DNA from: Osedax fenrisi
Taxonomy: Eukaryota; Annelida; Polychaeta; Sabellida; Siboglinidae
Assembly: GCA_964019155.1 (NCBI GenBank)
Contig: OZ025242.1
Span: 88,735,705 to 88,799,704 of the forward strand
Reading direction: 5' to 3'
DNA length: 64,000 nt
In this document: positions 39,257 through 51,431 of the stretch, one piece after another
Numbering within the stretch: position 1 is the first letter of the stretch
How the letters are laid out: every line of letters begins with the position of its first letter
The notes under the pieces: model-generated
Told to the model about the DNA's origin: nothing
Database searches by the model: none
What the model saw: only the letters and a program-made list of their open reading frames with translations
Translations under genes and position numbers: made by a program

Positions 39257-40480
39257 CATGATAAAAATAATAAATGCTAATAAATAATAAAATATAGTTA
39301 TATAAGTAGGCAGTAGAGTTTTCCCAGCTCTACTTGATTCCCCCATAAGCACTGTACGATTACTGGTTTCAACAAACTCGGTTGTATACTCAGGAAGTGA
39401 AGGTTTCTCCGACCCTATCCGTGTATCTATTGGCGTGTCAGTCATTATAATTAATAGTTATACACACAATATGTATGATATGCATTGTAATATAAATAAT
39501 GTAATTGTGTAAATCATAACATATTATGGTGAGATATATTTAGCACATATATATTTATATATATATATATAAATAAATAAATAACAACATATTATGATAC
39601 AACAATTTAGTATATATACGGTATATATAGATTAACCTGGTATATAGTCTTTACATTCTTCTGTAAGATATTCTCGAGTACTTGTATAATTATTCTTACT
39701 ATTATCACATACGATACTGTTATTTTTAGTATTTAGAAACCATATATATTTACATGTACATATATATAAATGAAGTGTGTTTACTCCAATCGTCAGTTTA
39801 GTATGATTAATGAATGTATTGTTTTCTATAGTGATAGTATTTGGTGATAACCATATTTCACTTAAATTGAATACCCCTTCGAATGTATTAATAGATACAT
39901 ATTCAATTGAATTTGCACTAATATCTAAGTATATTAAATTATTTGGTAACCATTTTGTTGGTAATTGTGTTAATTCATTATTGTCAATACGGAAATATTC
40001 AAGTTTATTAAGATTTACAATAAATGTATTATCTATATTACTTATCTTATTATTATACACATGCAGCTTTTCTAAATTGATCAATGGATCAAATGTTCCA
40101 CTTTTAATGTATTTAATGTTATTATTATATAAATATAAATATTTAAGTTCAGTGTGTGTAGTTTTATTATTAGATTCACTTGTCCAAAAAGCTTTAGAAT
40201 GTATTGTTACTATTTCATTACCACCTAAATCTAAAGAAACAGTTTTAATATTTAATAGAATAAATGATTGTACTTTGGTAATCATAGTGTCCTTGATATC
40301 GACCTGTAAATCAGCATATTTAGTATTGTATTATAAGTTTATCTATAGTTATATACACATATGTATGAATAATAGTGTTTATTGATAAATAAAAATATAA
40401 TACTATTAAATATAAATTAAATATAATACTATTAATACTATTTTATATAATACTATATAATACCTACCTATCTATGATTT

Positions 40481-40534
<54 letters not shown>

Positions 40535-40867
40535 TGAATGAATTCAATTATAGAAAATGTCTAAGGAGAATCAGTGAAAGGGATTAGCTTTTTTAATACG
40601 ATATCTCCTAACAGTAGTATAATGTCATATTTCATCATCTTCATTCGGATAAAATACAATAAAATTCCATGAAAATGGATATTATAATAAACAATAAACA
40701 TAAATATAAAAGAAACAATAAAACAAAACTAAAAAAAATATTTGATTCCCATGTTAGCATCCAAAATAAAGTATAAAATATAATTAATAAATTGTTCATA
40801 ATTATAATATAATATTTATAAAATAATCTAAATATTTGTATCATATAGTTTATGTCAATTTTAATAA

Positions 40868-40903
<36 letters not shown>

Positions 40904-41350
40904 GGTTACTATATTAATACTGTATTTAATTATTTTAATTCTAATACTGTTTTTTATTATTTTATTTAAAATTATGAATACTTTTAATTTGTAATACTGT
41001 TTAGTTTTTATTTTGTTTTATATTTTTACAATTATTATATGAACTAACTAATTTATTAATAAAATAATAAGAACACAATAATATAAAAGTATTTTATACA
41101 ACACAATAATAATAACTAATCTATACATCAATATATAAGTTACTTATTAATAACTAACCTCATCATAAACTTCATTATATCTCCTAAAAATAGGAATATC
41201 ATCACCAGTATAATCTATCCTACAAAATATGCTATTACTATAACACGAACATCCTACAATATCATCAGCTGGGCATTTCGCAGTATCACCAATACTACTA
41301 GGTAGCAATATTAAAATAGAAATTATTATTAACAAATTCACTACATTCAT
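39251..41350 (-). CDS. Secreted or GPI-linked leucine-rich-repeat protein, copy 1 (three exons, intact, 344 aa)
   Basis: Exons on the minus strand: 41350-41159, 40303-39637 and 39426-39251, with donors GTTAGT and GTTAAT, acceptors TTTACAG and CCAATAG, phases 0 and 1, and 1035 coding bases including TAA. Residues 1-21 are a signal peptide (MNVVNLLIIISILILLPSSIG). An LRRNT cap follows: C26-x7-C34-x-C36-x6-C43. Exon 2 carries about six LRRs with the LxxLxLxxNxI pattern (for example LKYLYLYNNNIKYI and LIYLDISANSIEYV). The LRRCT cap has CTC, then IVC and EEC, giving four cysteines. Exon 3 is a Ser/Thr-containing stalk ending in a hydrophobic segment (LLPTYITIFYYLLAFIIFIMY) at the very C-terminus with no cytoplasmic tail, so a GPI anchor or tail anchor is inferred. 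The protein should act outside the cell as a binding or recognition molecule; its ligand is unknown. Intron 1 (855 bp) has received a LINE tail and a TA repeat that copy 2 lacks. Confidence 0.9.
40484..41040 (-). mobile_element. (TA)n plus LINE 3' tail fragment inside LRR copy 1 intron
   Basis: TA run 40484-40531, then GAATGAATGAATTC and TCTAAGGAGAATCAGTGAAA. It aligns with the LINE 3' region at 51436-51825. It accounts for most of the intron length difference between the two LRR genes. Confidence 0.75.
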
Positions 41351-41699
41351 ACTTAGAGGTTACTTATTAAATGAACAAAACAATTACGTAATACCTAATA
41401 TAGATATTTATAATGACGCAGCACTATGTTATCTTGTGGAATTAGATAAAATCAGACATGTAAATATGTTTACGTATTATATAAAATGGTCGTGAATAAT
41501 GGATGTATGTTAATTTTTAATATGTTATCTAAGCGAATTATATACATTGTTAACTAATCACATCAGAGATTAAATATATTTACATATTAATTTAGGAAAA
41601 TAGTAAATTTAACTTGGATACTAATGTAACTTATTATTCAAATATACATTATATATGATTTAATGTAGTATCTACAATTACCCGTGTATTACGCCTGGT

Positions 41700-41744
<45 letters not shown>

Positions 41745-42060
41745 AGCCTATAGTTATAAATATAAGAAATGTATAGTGGATCTTATATAAAACAAAGTAA
41801 ACATACCACTCAAATATATTAACTTTAAAGTAAGTATGCATGATATTCTAGTATTACTAGGCAATTACCTATAGGCAGGTGGTATTAGTAGGTAGTACCT
41901 AGTAGTCTACCTAGTACGTGTTTTATTGTAATCTATCAGTGTGGTTCGTAACTCCACTACAGTAACTCATTTTACATATATATACATATAAATAAGAATA
42001 TTTGTTATATTAAAATACATTTATAATAATTATAATAATACACAATATTATATACATTTT

Positions 42061-42409
42061 AAAGACGGGAAAGTTGGGTAATAGGGTAGTAGTATTTGGT
42101 AATATTTGGGTAACACCTACTGGCCACAACGATATCTCTGTAACTATAGTTCAAATAAACAATACATATATGTATAATATTTATTTATCACCGTATTTCT
42201 ATCATTAATAGGTATTTTGTATTTTAATAATTGCATTAATAATGCAAATATTAATTATTATATAAATAATTCATTTACAAATGAAAATATATTATATAAT
42301 AATTTATGTATTCATTATTTTCATTTACATTTTTACATTTTTAGATTATTGGACTGCGGGTGTAAAAGCCTTGTAAAATACTAATATATATATATATATA
42401 TATATATAT
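42061..42409. other. AT-rich intergenic DNA
   Basis: No feature apart from (TA)n at 42384-42409. Confidence 0.6.
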
Positions 42410-42720
42410 TGTTATTGTTATTGTTATTTTTATTTGGTGGAGTCTTTTCATCCCATCCAGGAACTTAGATGAAGTTTTCACTTATAACAATATATGTCTC
42501 TAATGTCCCTTCGAAGCCGCTCTCATGTTAAGGCATCCATTGTTTTAACGAGAGCCGATCATTTATTTATACACAATTATATAAGATCACTTCTAAATAA
42601 TATTTTAAGACCCATGGGTCTAAAATGCATTTTATAAAATTAATTAATGGTCCGGACGAGGGTCGAACCCGTGTCCTACTGCTTGTGTGTCTGACGCCTT
42701 AGCCACTGAGCCACACAGGC
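42410..42720 (-). mobile_element. tRNA-derived SINE, copy 4
   Basis: Plus strand begins with the (GTTATT)n tail and ends GCCACTGAGCCACACAGGC, the tRNA-like head in reverse. The B box GGGTCGAACCC is well kept (read on the plus strand). Confidence 0.92.
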
Positions 42721-42722
42721 AG

Positions 42723-42758
<36 letters not shown>

Positions 42759-42764
42759 CATATA

Positions 42765-43020
42765 TCTCTGCTCACTCTGAATCTGCTTTCTCTGTGGTAG
42801 CTCCAAAATACTGGAATGCTCTACCATATGACATTAGGTGGTTGAAATCCCTGTCACTATTTAAATGTAAACTCTCCACGCACCTATTAACATTGTAACC
42901 TACCCTCCCTTTTCCTTTATTTTTATAGTACTTTATTTATTTTATTTTTGTTTCCTTCTCATGACGCCCATAACCACTACGTGATTTTGTAGTCAATAAA
43001 ACATTTTAAAATAAAAATAA
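42765..43020 (+). pseudogene. CR1/L2-type LINE 3' end fragment
   Basis: SAHSESAFSVVAPKYWNALP then RWLKSLSLFKCKLSTHLL is the typical C-terminus of these reverse transcriptases. A T-rich 3' UTR and AATAAAACATTTTAAAATAA tail follow. Confidence 0.8.
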
Positions 43021-43668
43021 ATATATTATATAAATATTATAATGTTGTTATATTCATACTCTTGTATCTATTATATTTCATTAATTACATTATACTTTAA
43101 TTACTTCAATGCATCATATACTAAATATGGTTATTTAAATTTAATATTGTGCTTCAATACAATTTATCGATTATAAATTTGGATTAATGGTATGAACATT
43201 GTTCAGTATTGTATTCATTGAATACTATTCAATCGATGAGAGGGTTTGACTCAATGGATATAACTCGGGTTTTTTTTAGTTTGCATGGGTAATAACATTG
43301 AAAATATGTTATTATTGTGGCAAGTGTAGCTATGATTGTAGTGTATTGTTTATTGGGTCATGCTCATCTTATGTGGTTTCAGTCTTGAACATTGTATTAT
43401 CTTACCCATACATAGTTGTTGTTACAAATTTTAAATTTATTTATAAAAATTATTTTTTTTGTTTTTTGTTTTAAGTTTTATAATACTTATATTTTACCAT
43501 TACAATTTAAATACAATCCTATAGTTAATTTTATTTGTATTACTATACTCATCATTTTTTTTTCAACGGATGATCATGAGCTTTCTTCACTATCTATCCG
43601 GGTTCTTATACCAAATTCTAAACTATATATACATTCGTATGTATATAATATATACTATATATGTATGT

Positions 43669-43672
<4 letters not shown>
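43021..43672. other. AT-rich intergenic DNA
   Basis: No feature recognised. Confidence 0.6.

Positions 43673-43732
<60 letters not shown>
43673..43732. repeat. (TA)n microsatellite
   Basis: About 29 TA units. Confidence 0.95.
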
Positions 43733-43741
<9 letters not shown>

Positions 43742-43768
43742 CATATATACTGCATTATATTTTATTTC

Positions 43769-43820
43769 TAGGTACTACTTTCCTACTCAATAAACCATAT
43801 TTAATTCAATTCAATATATA

Positions 43821-43852
<32 letters not shown>

Positions 43853-43909
43853 ATTTATTTATCTAGGTACTACTTTCCTACTCAATAAACCATATTCAAT
43901 TCAATTCAA

Positions 43910-43941
<32 letters not shown>

Positions 43942-44110
43942 ATTTATTTATTGAAATCACAAATATATATTGAATACAATACAAATAGCGGATACAAATG
44001 GACCCCTCAAGAAGTCATAGACTTGTACATGTTATAAATAACTGTGAGAGGCCCCAATACAATACAAATAGGACAATACAATACAAATAGTAACATTTTT
44101 TTTCTTGTGT
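43769..44110. repeat. Duplicated LINE-like tail segments
   Basis: TCTAGGTACTACTTTCCTAC with CAATAAACCATAT occurs at 43769 and again at 43864, each followed by TTCAATTCAAT, a TA run and (AAT)n. GGACCCCTCAAGAAGTC with CAATACAAATA repeats follows to about 44100, resembling a LINE 3' end in reverse. Confidence 0.5.
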
Positions 44111-45001
44111 TTTGATTTATCGTTTATTAAGTTCTTGATAAACACAAGAGAAAAACAAGAACTGTCTGGAGTCGAACTTATATATATATATAAATATATT
44201 TAATAAACGTATACGTTAACGTAAAGTTAATATGAATGTTATTTTGTATTATCTAATATCGTGATAATTATAATCTAATTAAGTTTGATTGATGAGGAGA
44301 AGGGCGGCACATTCAGGCGCACTTCTAATCTAATAATGTGATTTAATACTTGCGCCATGTAAATAAATAGGGACTATTGTATTTTGGGTAGTAAGTTATA
44401 AATAGCTCTAACTAATATGTCAATATAGATAACACTATGATTTGTCTATATGAACAAATAGTTATTATATGTATCTATACAAAATAATTTTTGTGAGTGT
44501 ATATTTCATTCAGTTCTTATTTATAAAGTTTAATGCGAACTTCTTTATAAATTTATTATTATTTTTCTAACTATTTATTTGTTTTATTATTTCAACTTGA
44601 CGCATATAAACCTCCATCGTTTTCTGAGTCAATACACCTTTCTATTATTATCATAGGATTAAATATAATTGAATTAATAGCTTAGAAAATAATATAAATA
44701 TAACATTACAGATACATATTTATTATTTGTAAATATATATACAAATATATAAATATTTTATATAATATCATTACACCAGTTATTTTTTTAATATAATATA
44801 TTTAATATATCATATTTTATAAATCAACATGTGTACATGTTTATATATTGAATTAAAAAAAAATGTTTACTTGAAGTGATATATAATTGAATGAATTAAT
44901 GATATTTTAAATTAAAAAAATTTGTTTTCAAAATTATTTTATTCTAAAACAAATGGCACTTACCCACCTTAATAATATAGTATCTAATTTTAAATATTTA
45001 A

Positions 45002-45044
<43 letters not shown>

Positions 45045-45324
45045 ACGTATACGCGCTGCACTAGGTTACGACTATCGCCCGACGTCGCCCGCATCGCGCG
45101 ATATTATTATAATCATCAGTTGAGTTTAATCAGTTGAATACCGAGTTGAGTTTAATCATTTGACCCGTTCAGATATTGTAATATTTATTAAGCATTATGG
45201 TTGCCATTGTGATTTCTTCGATAAACCGTAAACCGTTCATAAACCAGTATTATTGAATCAACCCAATCGATGTGATCTTTACGCAGTAGAATATATATAT
45301 ATATACATATATACTTATTTATAC

Positions 45325-45372
<48 letters not shown>

Positions 45373-45374
45373 CT
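44111..45374. other. Intergenic, one CpG-dense patch
   Basis: CTTGTGTTT...AAACACAAG inverted repeat at 44105-44152; (TA)n at 45007-45041; CpG-dense 45042-45105; duplicated GAGTTGAGTTTAATCA-like words at 45118-45162; (TA)n at 45329-45368. Confidence 0.55.
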
Positions 45375-45654
45375 GCGTGTGTGGATCAGTTGGCTAACTC
45401 GTTAGACACACAAACAGTAGGACGCGAGTTCGAGCCTTGTCCGGACGATTAAAATAGGTCTTAAAATAATATTTAGAAGTTATATTATATAATTGTGTAT
45501 ATATAAATGATCGGATCTCGTTAAAACCACTGATATCTAAACATGAGAGCGGCTTCTAAGTGACATTAGAACCATATTGTTATAAATGAAAACGTCATCT
45601 AAGTTCCTGGATGGGATTAATGGACTCCACCAAATAAAAATAACATATTACAAT
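45375..45654 (+). mobile_element. tRNA-derived SINE, copy 5
   Basis: Head GCGTGTGTGGATCAGTTGGC and B box GAGTTCGAGCC. The body ends CTGGATGGGATTAATGGACT with an AAATAAAAATAAC tail. Confidence 0.88.
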
Positions 45655-45862
45655 ATATATATACATATATAAATGTAGGTATGTTCGTACACTATATTAC
45701 TTTGCTACCTCTCTTTCTAATAATTCTCCGTATTTAACATAGTGACTCTATTGCTATTTACTCTAACGTTACGTTGAATTTATACTTTGTACTGCACTCA
45801 TTAATAGTGTGTAACTTTAGTAGCTAATATTAAAGGTTAATATATTATATAATTATATGAAC

Positions 45863-45917
<55 letters not shown>

Positions 45918-46018
45918 TACAATATTATATAAATATAATTAAATATCATATGAATAGTATAGAAATATTGTATATTGTTATAAAACTAGTATATAAACTA
46001 AATTTATATATAAACTAG
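45655..46018. other. AT-rich DNA with (TA)n
   Basis: (TA)n at 45867-45912; nothing else seen. Confidence 0.6.
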
Positions 46019-47770
46019 TACTTGAACACCTTCTTCCTTCTGAAGTTAATTATAATTCCATAGTATCATTAATTGACTATATAAAACTTCCCCATTCTTA
46101 TATTACTTCTTCCTCATTTCTTACCAGTAGAGTACCTACTGCTATCTTACGTTTCACTAATATTTCTGTTCGTGATATATGTTTCTCCTCCCTTCTAAAG
46201 ATCTCACCACATAGTAATTTTAAGCATATATTTATTCGTCATTATTTACCTGACTCTACTAGACTTCTGGATAAGGTACTATAGGTACCTATCATGCCCT
46301 AAAACAAAAACTCACGCCCATTTTTTACAAAGTATTTTTCAATAATCGATCTAAAACATTTGAACTAAGGGATACAAAAATCATCTTTCATATCACCATT
46401 TTCTCATCCCTGAATCTGATCTAACAAAATGGTTTGATTCTTTTGATCACTATAAGATGGGTATATATAAGATGGGTATATCTGGCTTAGCGTTAAAATG
46501 GTTTAGGCCTACTTCATATCTGACTAACAGAAATATCTCTATTATGGTTGACAAATCTTACTCTCTTCTTTCTCCTCTTAACCACGGTATTCCCAAAGTA
46601 TCCGTTCTAGGTCCATCCCTCTTATCTATTTATATCCGCCCTATTGCTGATCTAATTAAGAAATTTCCAAATATTCACTACCATATTTTTTTTACTGATG
46701 ATATTCAACTGTTTACCTTTTTCCCTATAAATTCACATAATACAATTAACTCTGAATTAATCGAATGTGCTAACTCCATAAGATTATGGCTCCTCTCCAA
46801 TAAACTACTAATTAATTCATATAAGACTACTGTACTTAACATATCTACTTCTGAAACTTACTTACCAAACTTTACTCTAAATAATATGATAATTTCTCCT
46901 TCTCATTCCTCCAAAAATCTAGGATTAATATTTTATGACAAATTATCATTTAAGAATCACATATCATCCATTACAATATCCCACAACTTTCATCTCTTAA
47001 GAATTAAAAAAATACGGACATCACTTTCCAGAAAACTTACTAAAACTCTAATGAATGCTCTTGTACTTTCCCGAATTGACTACTGTTCTTCCCTACTGAA
47101 TTTACTTCCTGCTAAAGATACTGCTCCCCTTAATCGGATTATCCGTTCCTCAATAAGTACTACTTATTGTTTAACTCGACTTGATCACTCTACTACAACA
47201 TCTCATCAATCATCTCGTATGTGGCTACCCTTATCTCTCAGGTGTAAATTACGTATACTATCTATAATCCATAAATCAATATAGTCTTTCACCCCTAGCT
47301 ATATCTCTGATCTAATTAAAAAACGTACTATAGTATCTTCTCTTCGTTACCAAAATGTTCCTCTACTTATCTAAATCTCTAAAACTTCCCTAAATTATAG
47401 AGCTTTTAAAAATTCCGGTCCAACCCTATGGAATTCCCTCCCTCCTACCATTCGTTCTATTAGATCCTACAAAAGATTTATAAATCTTACTTCTTCTTTT
47501 CTCTCTACCCATAATCATTAAATCATCCAACGTATTATTTTGTCCGTGTTATATTAAATGTATATCATTATTAAATTGTTATTGTATTTTTATCTTATTA
47601 TTATATAACACTATACTATATCAATGCAGTCTGTAGTATATAACATTAACCATATCAATGCAGACTGTAGTATATAATAGTCCTTTATATTATTTAGTAT
47701 TGTTGTCCGTGGTATATTGAATGTATATTATTATTAAATTATTATCGTATTACTATTATTTTATTATTAT
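46019..47770 (+). pseudogene. Jockey/CR1-like LINE reverse transcriptase, broken
   Basis: An open segment runs 46019-46285, then a frame break. From about 46450 a 275-codon frame reads YKMGISGLALKWFR, SYLTNRNISIMVDKS, GIPKVSVLGPSLLSIYIRPI (the GxPQGSVLGP box with Gln changed) and FFTDDIQLF, where YADD has become FTDD. It continues with LLSNKLLINSYKT, SSKNLGLIFYDKLSFKNHI and LVLSRIDYCSSLLNLLP, and stops at 47284. The C-terminus (TLWNSLPPTIRSI) follows after an in-frame stop. The 3' UTR has a partial tandem duplication with ATCAATGCAG.CTGTAGTATA at 47619 and 47668. The mutated boxes and stops mean it is inactive. Confidence 0.9.
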
Positions 47771-47849
47771 TTTATAAGAATATAGAAATAGATGCAAGAA
47801 CCCATTCACAATATTATTAACTAGAATTAATTAAAAAGACCCAGTAAAT

Positions 47850-48125
47850 AAAGTAATCAAATATCACAATCATGGGGCTATGTATTGTTTACGATCACAG
47901 ATTGTTATTCGATTACAATCGTATTACAATCAATGATTACCAACTGAACGTGAATCTATGTTAGTTATCAGTTAACAATCATTGATTACAATCCTATTAA
48001 AATCAATGATTTAGACGTGTAGTTCGTAATCAAATCATAGTTGCTTATCAATGATTGTAATATGATTGCAATCGTATTGTGATCAGTTAATCACAAATCA
48101 TGATGATGATTAAACTATAATCTAA
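47850..48125. repeat. Dense direct and inverted GATTACAATC words
   Basis: ATTACAATC, AATCATTGATTACAATC and inverted GATTGTAAT/GATTGCAAT recur about ten times in 250 bp. Confidence 0.6.
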
Positions 48126-48520
48126 CCACTATCACTGAATACTTTACTTACTGGGGACATATAAGTATCCATTAAGAACAATCGAAAGCATCAGATTTAT
48201 CGACTTACAAAGACACATCACCAATGTTCGCCATTTTGTTTAATTTGTACTCAATAAATGTATATATAATGTGTATATGATAAATATTTTTAGATAAATA
48301 TTGATTTCAATAAACACACTATACTATTTTATTTCAATAAATAAATAAAATTGAAAGAATTTATATAACTTACATATATTTCTTAACATTCAATACAATA
48401 AATAATATAATAAATAATATTTTTTGATTACTTATGTAAAATACAATTCATTTTCTAATATCCTTGTAAAAATTGTATTTTAACAATTTTAATTTTTGAA
48501 CTATATTTCACTCAATTGAA

Positions 48521-48560
<40 letters not shown>
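48126..48560. other. AT-rich intergenic DNA
   Basis: (TA)n at 48529-48561; nothing else. Confidence 0.6.
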
Positions 48561-48568
<8 letters not shown>

Positions 48569-51100
48569 TTATATAATGGCTTGCAGAAATATCCCTCGGT
48601 ATCCTCTTTCAAATAATTTTGATGAGATACATCCTCGGTGAAGATCATATAGATTATGAGAAAAGAGTCAACATAGTTATATGTTGTATTTCTTAATATC
48701 GAATCAGTATAAAAGTATCACCAATATGTTCTCTGTCCTCTTTCTCCTAATTAACATTCTGCATGACAGTTAATGTTTAGAAATGTAAGAAGAAATGACG
48801 TTATGTTGTGATAAGATATGTTTAAAAGTATTAATGGAGACTCAAGAGAATATACATTGGAACAGATAGGAAAAAATTAGGAGTCAAATTGAATGGAGAC
48901 AATGAACTATTAGGGTGTTACTTATCTCAATTTTCTCTATCAGTTAACATAATACCAGACTATAATAATAGTACTATGATTCTTATCTGTCTTGCCAACA
49001 TCAGAAAACAGAATATTTAATTTCCAGAATCTCCTAATTCCTTTATCCTTTCTATTTCCATCAATCTACTAAGATAGTTGTTTGTGAAAGAATTTTCTTT
49101 TCATACAATGTACAAGAAAATATACATTATCCCACTTACAACGTAATATTTGACCCTACCACAATGATTTCTATGTAATTCGGAATTACATCCTATTCGA
49201 AAAAGGTCAACAGATAAGGATTGAATTTAGGGGGAAAGATTGACAAGTCCCATCGTGAACAAAACAATGGATCAAATTCACTTCTAAAAAACTGGGACTG
49301 ATGCCTACTAAAATTCATATCATTCATAATTCTAAAACTAAATTAGTTTTAGAAAGAATATCTTTCTTCTCTTCCAAGGATCCTAGTGTTAACAGAACAT
49401 TCTTTTCACAGGGTCATGGAAGCTACAACGGATGGTGTTTTCAACCTCCTACCTCCAACTATGAAACTGTAGTTTTGGAAATATCAGCTTAACTAATTAC
49501 TGCAGAAAACTTTCCCATCGTAGGTACTGAGAGTTTTATAAATGATAATTAGGGGTACACTAACTCTCCTATTGAAAACGGATTTTATGATAAGAAGGAA
49601 TATAAGGCAATGCAAGATACAATCGGAATATTAAGGAAGCCCATGACAAACATAGAATCATCTTATGTGATGTCATTCCCTCGAAATTACTAGGATATGA
49701 TATGGAGTCCGATCACTGTAAAAGATTGGTATGTTCAATGAGAGTCAATCACAATGATTTATCTGTATGTAAAATTAAAACCTATAGTGTACATTTATCA
49801 CATAAAATGACAGTTTTGAAGATTTATCAGTTCTAGGATATATGTGCTCAGGAATAATAGTGTACAACATATTCTCTGTCAATTCTATTTGATCAGTTAC
49901 TATAAGATTTAGGGTAGAGCATTATGCTCCAACTATCAACTATGTAATCAAGCTATATTCAACTTCAAGAAAGGATACAACGAAATCTACAATGATCTAT
50001 ATTTAACTGGGTTTTAGGTTATTTAGGACCACTCAAACACCTGTTGAAAAGCAATACTTTCCGTGACCATAAAATAATACTTAATGGATCCTTGCTCATT
50101 TTATGCAGTTTCTGAGACTAAACTGACTGGAAAATACTCTAAAAATATATGTGAGACTACTTATGAGACAATACTATGGATATGAGAAAAAGTGATAAAA
50201 GGCTGTCTCCGGATGTTTGCATCCACCATTCAATTTATCAGGTTCCAATAAATAAGTTTCTCCTCAAAATATAAAACAGACTTTGGCAAAATGAAGCTAT
50301 TTACCTGAAAACATAATTTTGTAAAAATGAGATTTTGTAACTAGAACGGGATCTGATCACCTTCTGGAGAGTTATTTCACATTATATGAACAAATACATC
50401 CTTATAGATCAAATTAGATTATCATGGTTTTTCATTGTAGGAAGATATTGATGAGATCAATGAGGAAGATATGAATAGCATGTCAAGGGTTCAATCAATA
50501 CCATCATGGCAGACAGTATCAATTCTAACCGAATAAGCACTCAGATCTCGGATACATAACCATATATGGTCCTGGCAGACATCATGCGTATACAATTGTC
50601 AATAATACTCTTTTTAGTTATAAAGGTGCATACCATTATTCACCTATTATAAAGAAAGAACTGATTATATAGGATAATTTTAAGATTGTCACAACGTTCA
50701 TTACCCATTAGATTTCAACACAATATGGATCATTGAGATAGTGAGAAACCCTCAGTGATATATTATTTCTCCTCAAGTAGATCTTCTATCAGGTAGGAGA
50801 AGTATTCACATACTGTAACAGCACGAAATCAGACCTGTGATCAGAATAAAAGCGTATCATCCGGAATTGAAAGTTCTTGATGACACCCACAATACAGAAG
50901 AAGTAGTTTAAAGTAGTTTAATAACATTAAAGTAATCGGAGTTGGGATTCATTCTGTGGACGGGATTTCTTGGCTCAAACCTATATTCCTAGTATATCTT
51001 CTCTCATTATTATCACAATAATAATCTACCATTATTTTTATTGTAAAAATAGAATAGGTAATTTGAAACCAATAAATTTAGTCGAAATGATTACGAAATG
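48561..51100. other. 2.5-kb composition block without recognised genes
   Basis: Lacks the microsatellites that fill the rest of the window and is less AT-rich. Frames are short; one 63-codon stretch at 49301-49492 (MPTKIHIIHNSKTKLVLERI...) is not recognised. It could be a decayed transposon, a non-coding transcript, or introns of the minus-strand exon at 51.2 kb. Confidence 0.35.
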
Positions 51101-51213
51101 TCATCTAGAACTTGATAAATAAAACTTAACTAATAATATTTAACCAACAAATTTAAATGATCGGTGATTGAAAATATTGGATATTTGGAAAATTGGCAAA
51201 GTACTTACCTAGG

Positions 51214-51319
51214 TGGTTCATAGCACACGTATGGGATTTAACTTCACCTACAGGCTGTAGGCTACAGCTCGATAACCCCCTGCGATATTCCGTAATATTC
51301 CATTGATTTCTGAATAATA
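51214..51319 (-). CDS. Candidate internal exon on the minus strand, unknown gene
   Basis: Between an acceptor (TTATTCAG) and a strong donor (CCTAG|GTAAGT at 51213 downwards), one frame is open (NQWNITEYRRGLSSCSLQPV, then GEVKSHTCAMNHL); the other two are closed. GC content is above the surroundings. No partner exon or family was recognised, so it may be chance. Confidence 0.25.
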
Positions 51320-51431
51320 CCAGCCCAAATAGCAACTGGAGCCTTCTTTAAATTGATTTGTTATAATAATGATTATTAATCCTATTTTTAAATGTTTTTT
51401 TTCAGAAAATATGACCGATAACTGTTTAAAA

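Larger units (their letters stand above)
37930..42060. repeat. Segmental duplication unit A (contains LRR copy 1)
   Basis: Sequence on both sides of LRR copy 1 matches that around copy 2. The 3' flank has the same run around 38080-38160 (ATTGAAATGTA, CTTGCGTT, AAATAATTACTAACT) as at 55400-55490. The 5' flank shares GACGCAG.GCTATGTTATCTT (41413 and 57455) and CTACAATTACCCG..GTAAT (41680 and 57777). Edges are approximate. Differences are mostly insertions: LINE tails at 38.68 and 40.53 kb and TA runs. Confidence 0.8.

Noticed and set aside
39810..40385. 191-codon plus-strand frame
   Set aside because: It is antisense to LRR copy 1 exon 2, and its residues show no family pattern while the minus strand does.
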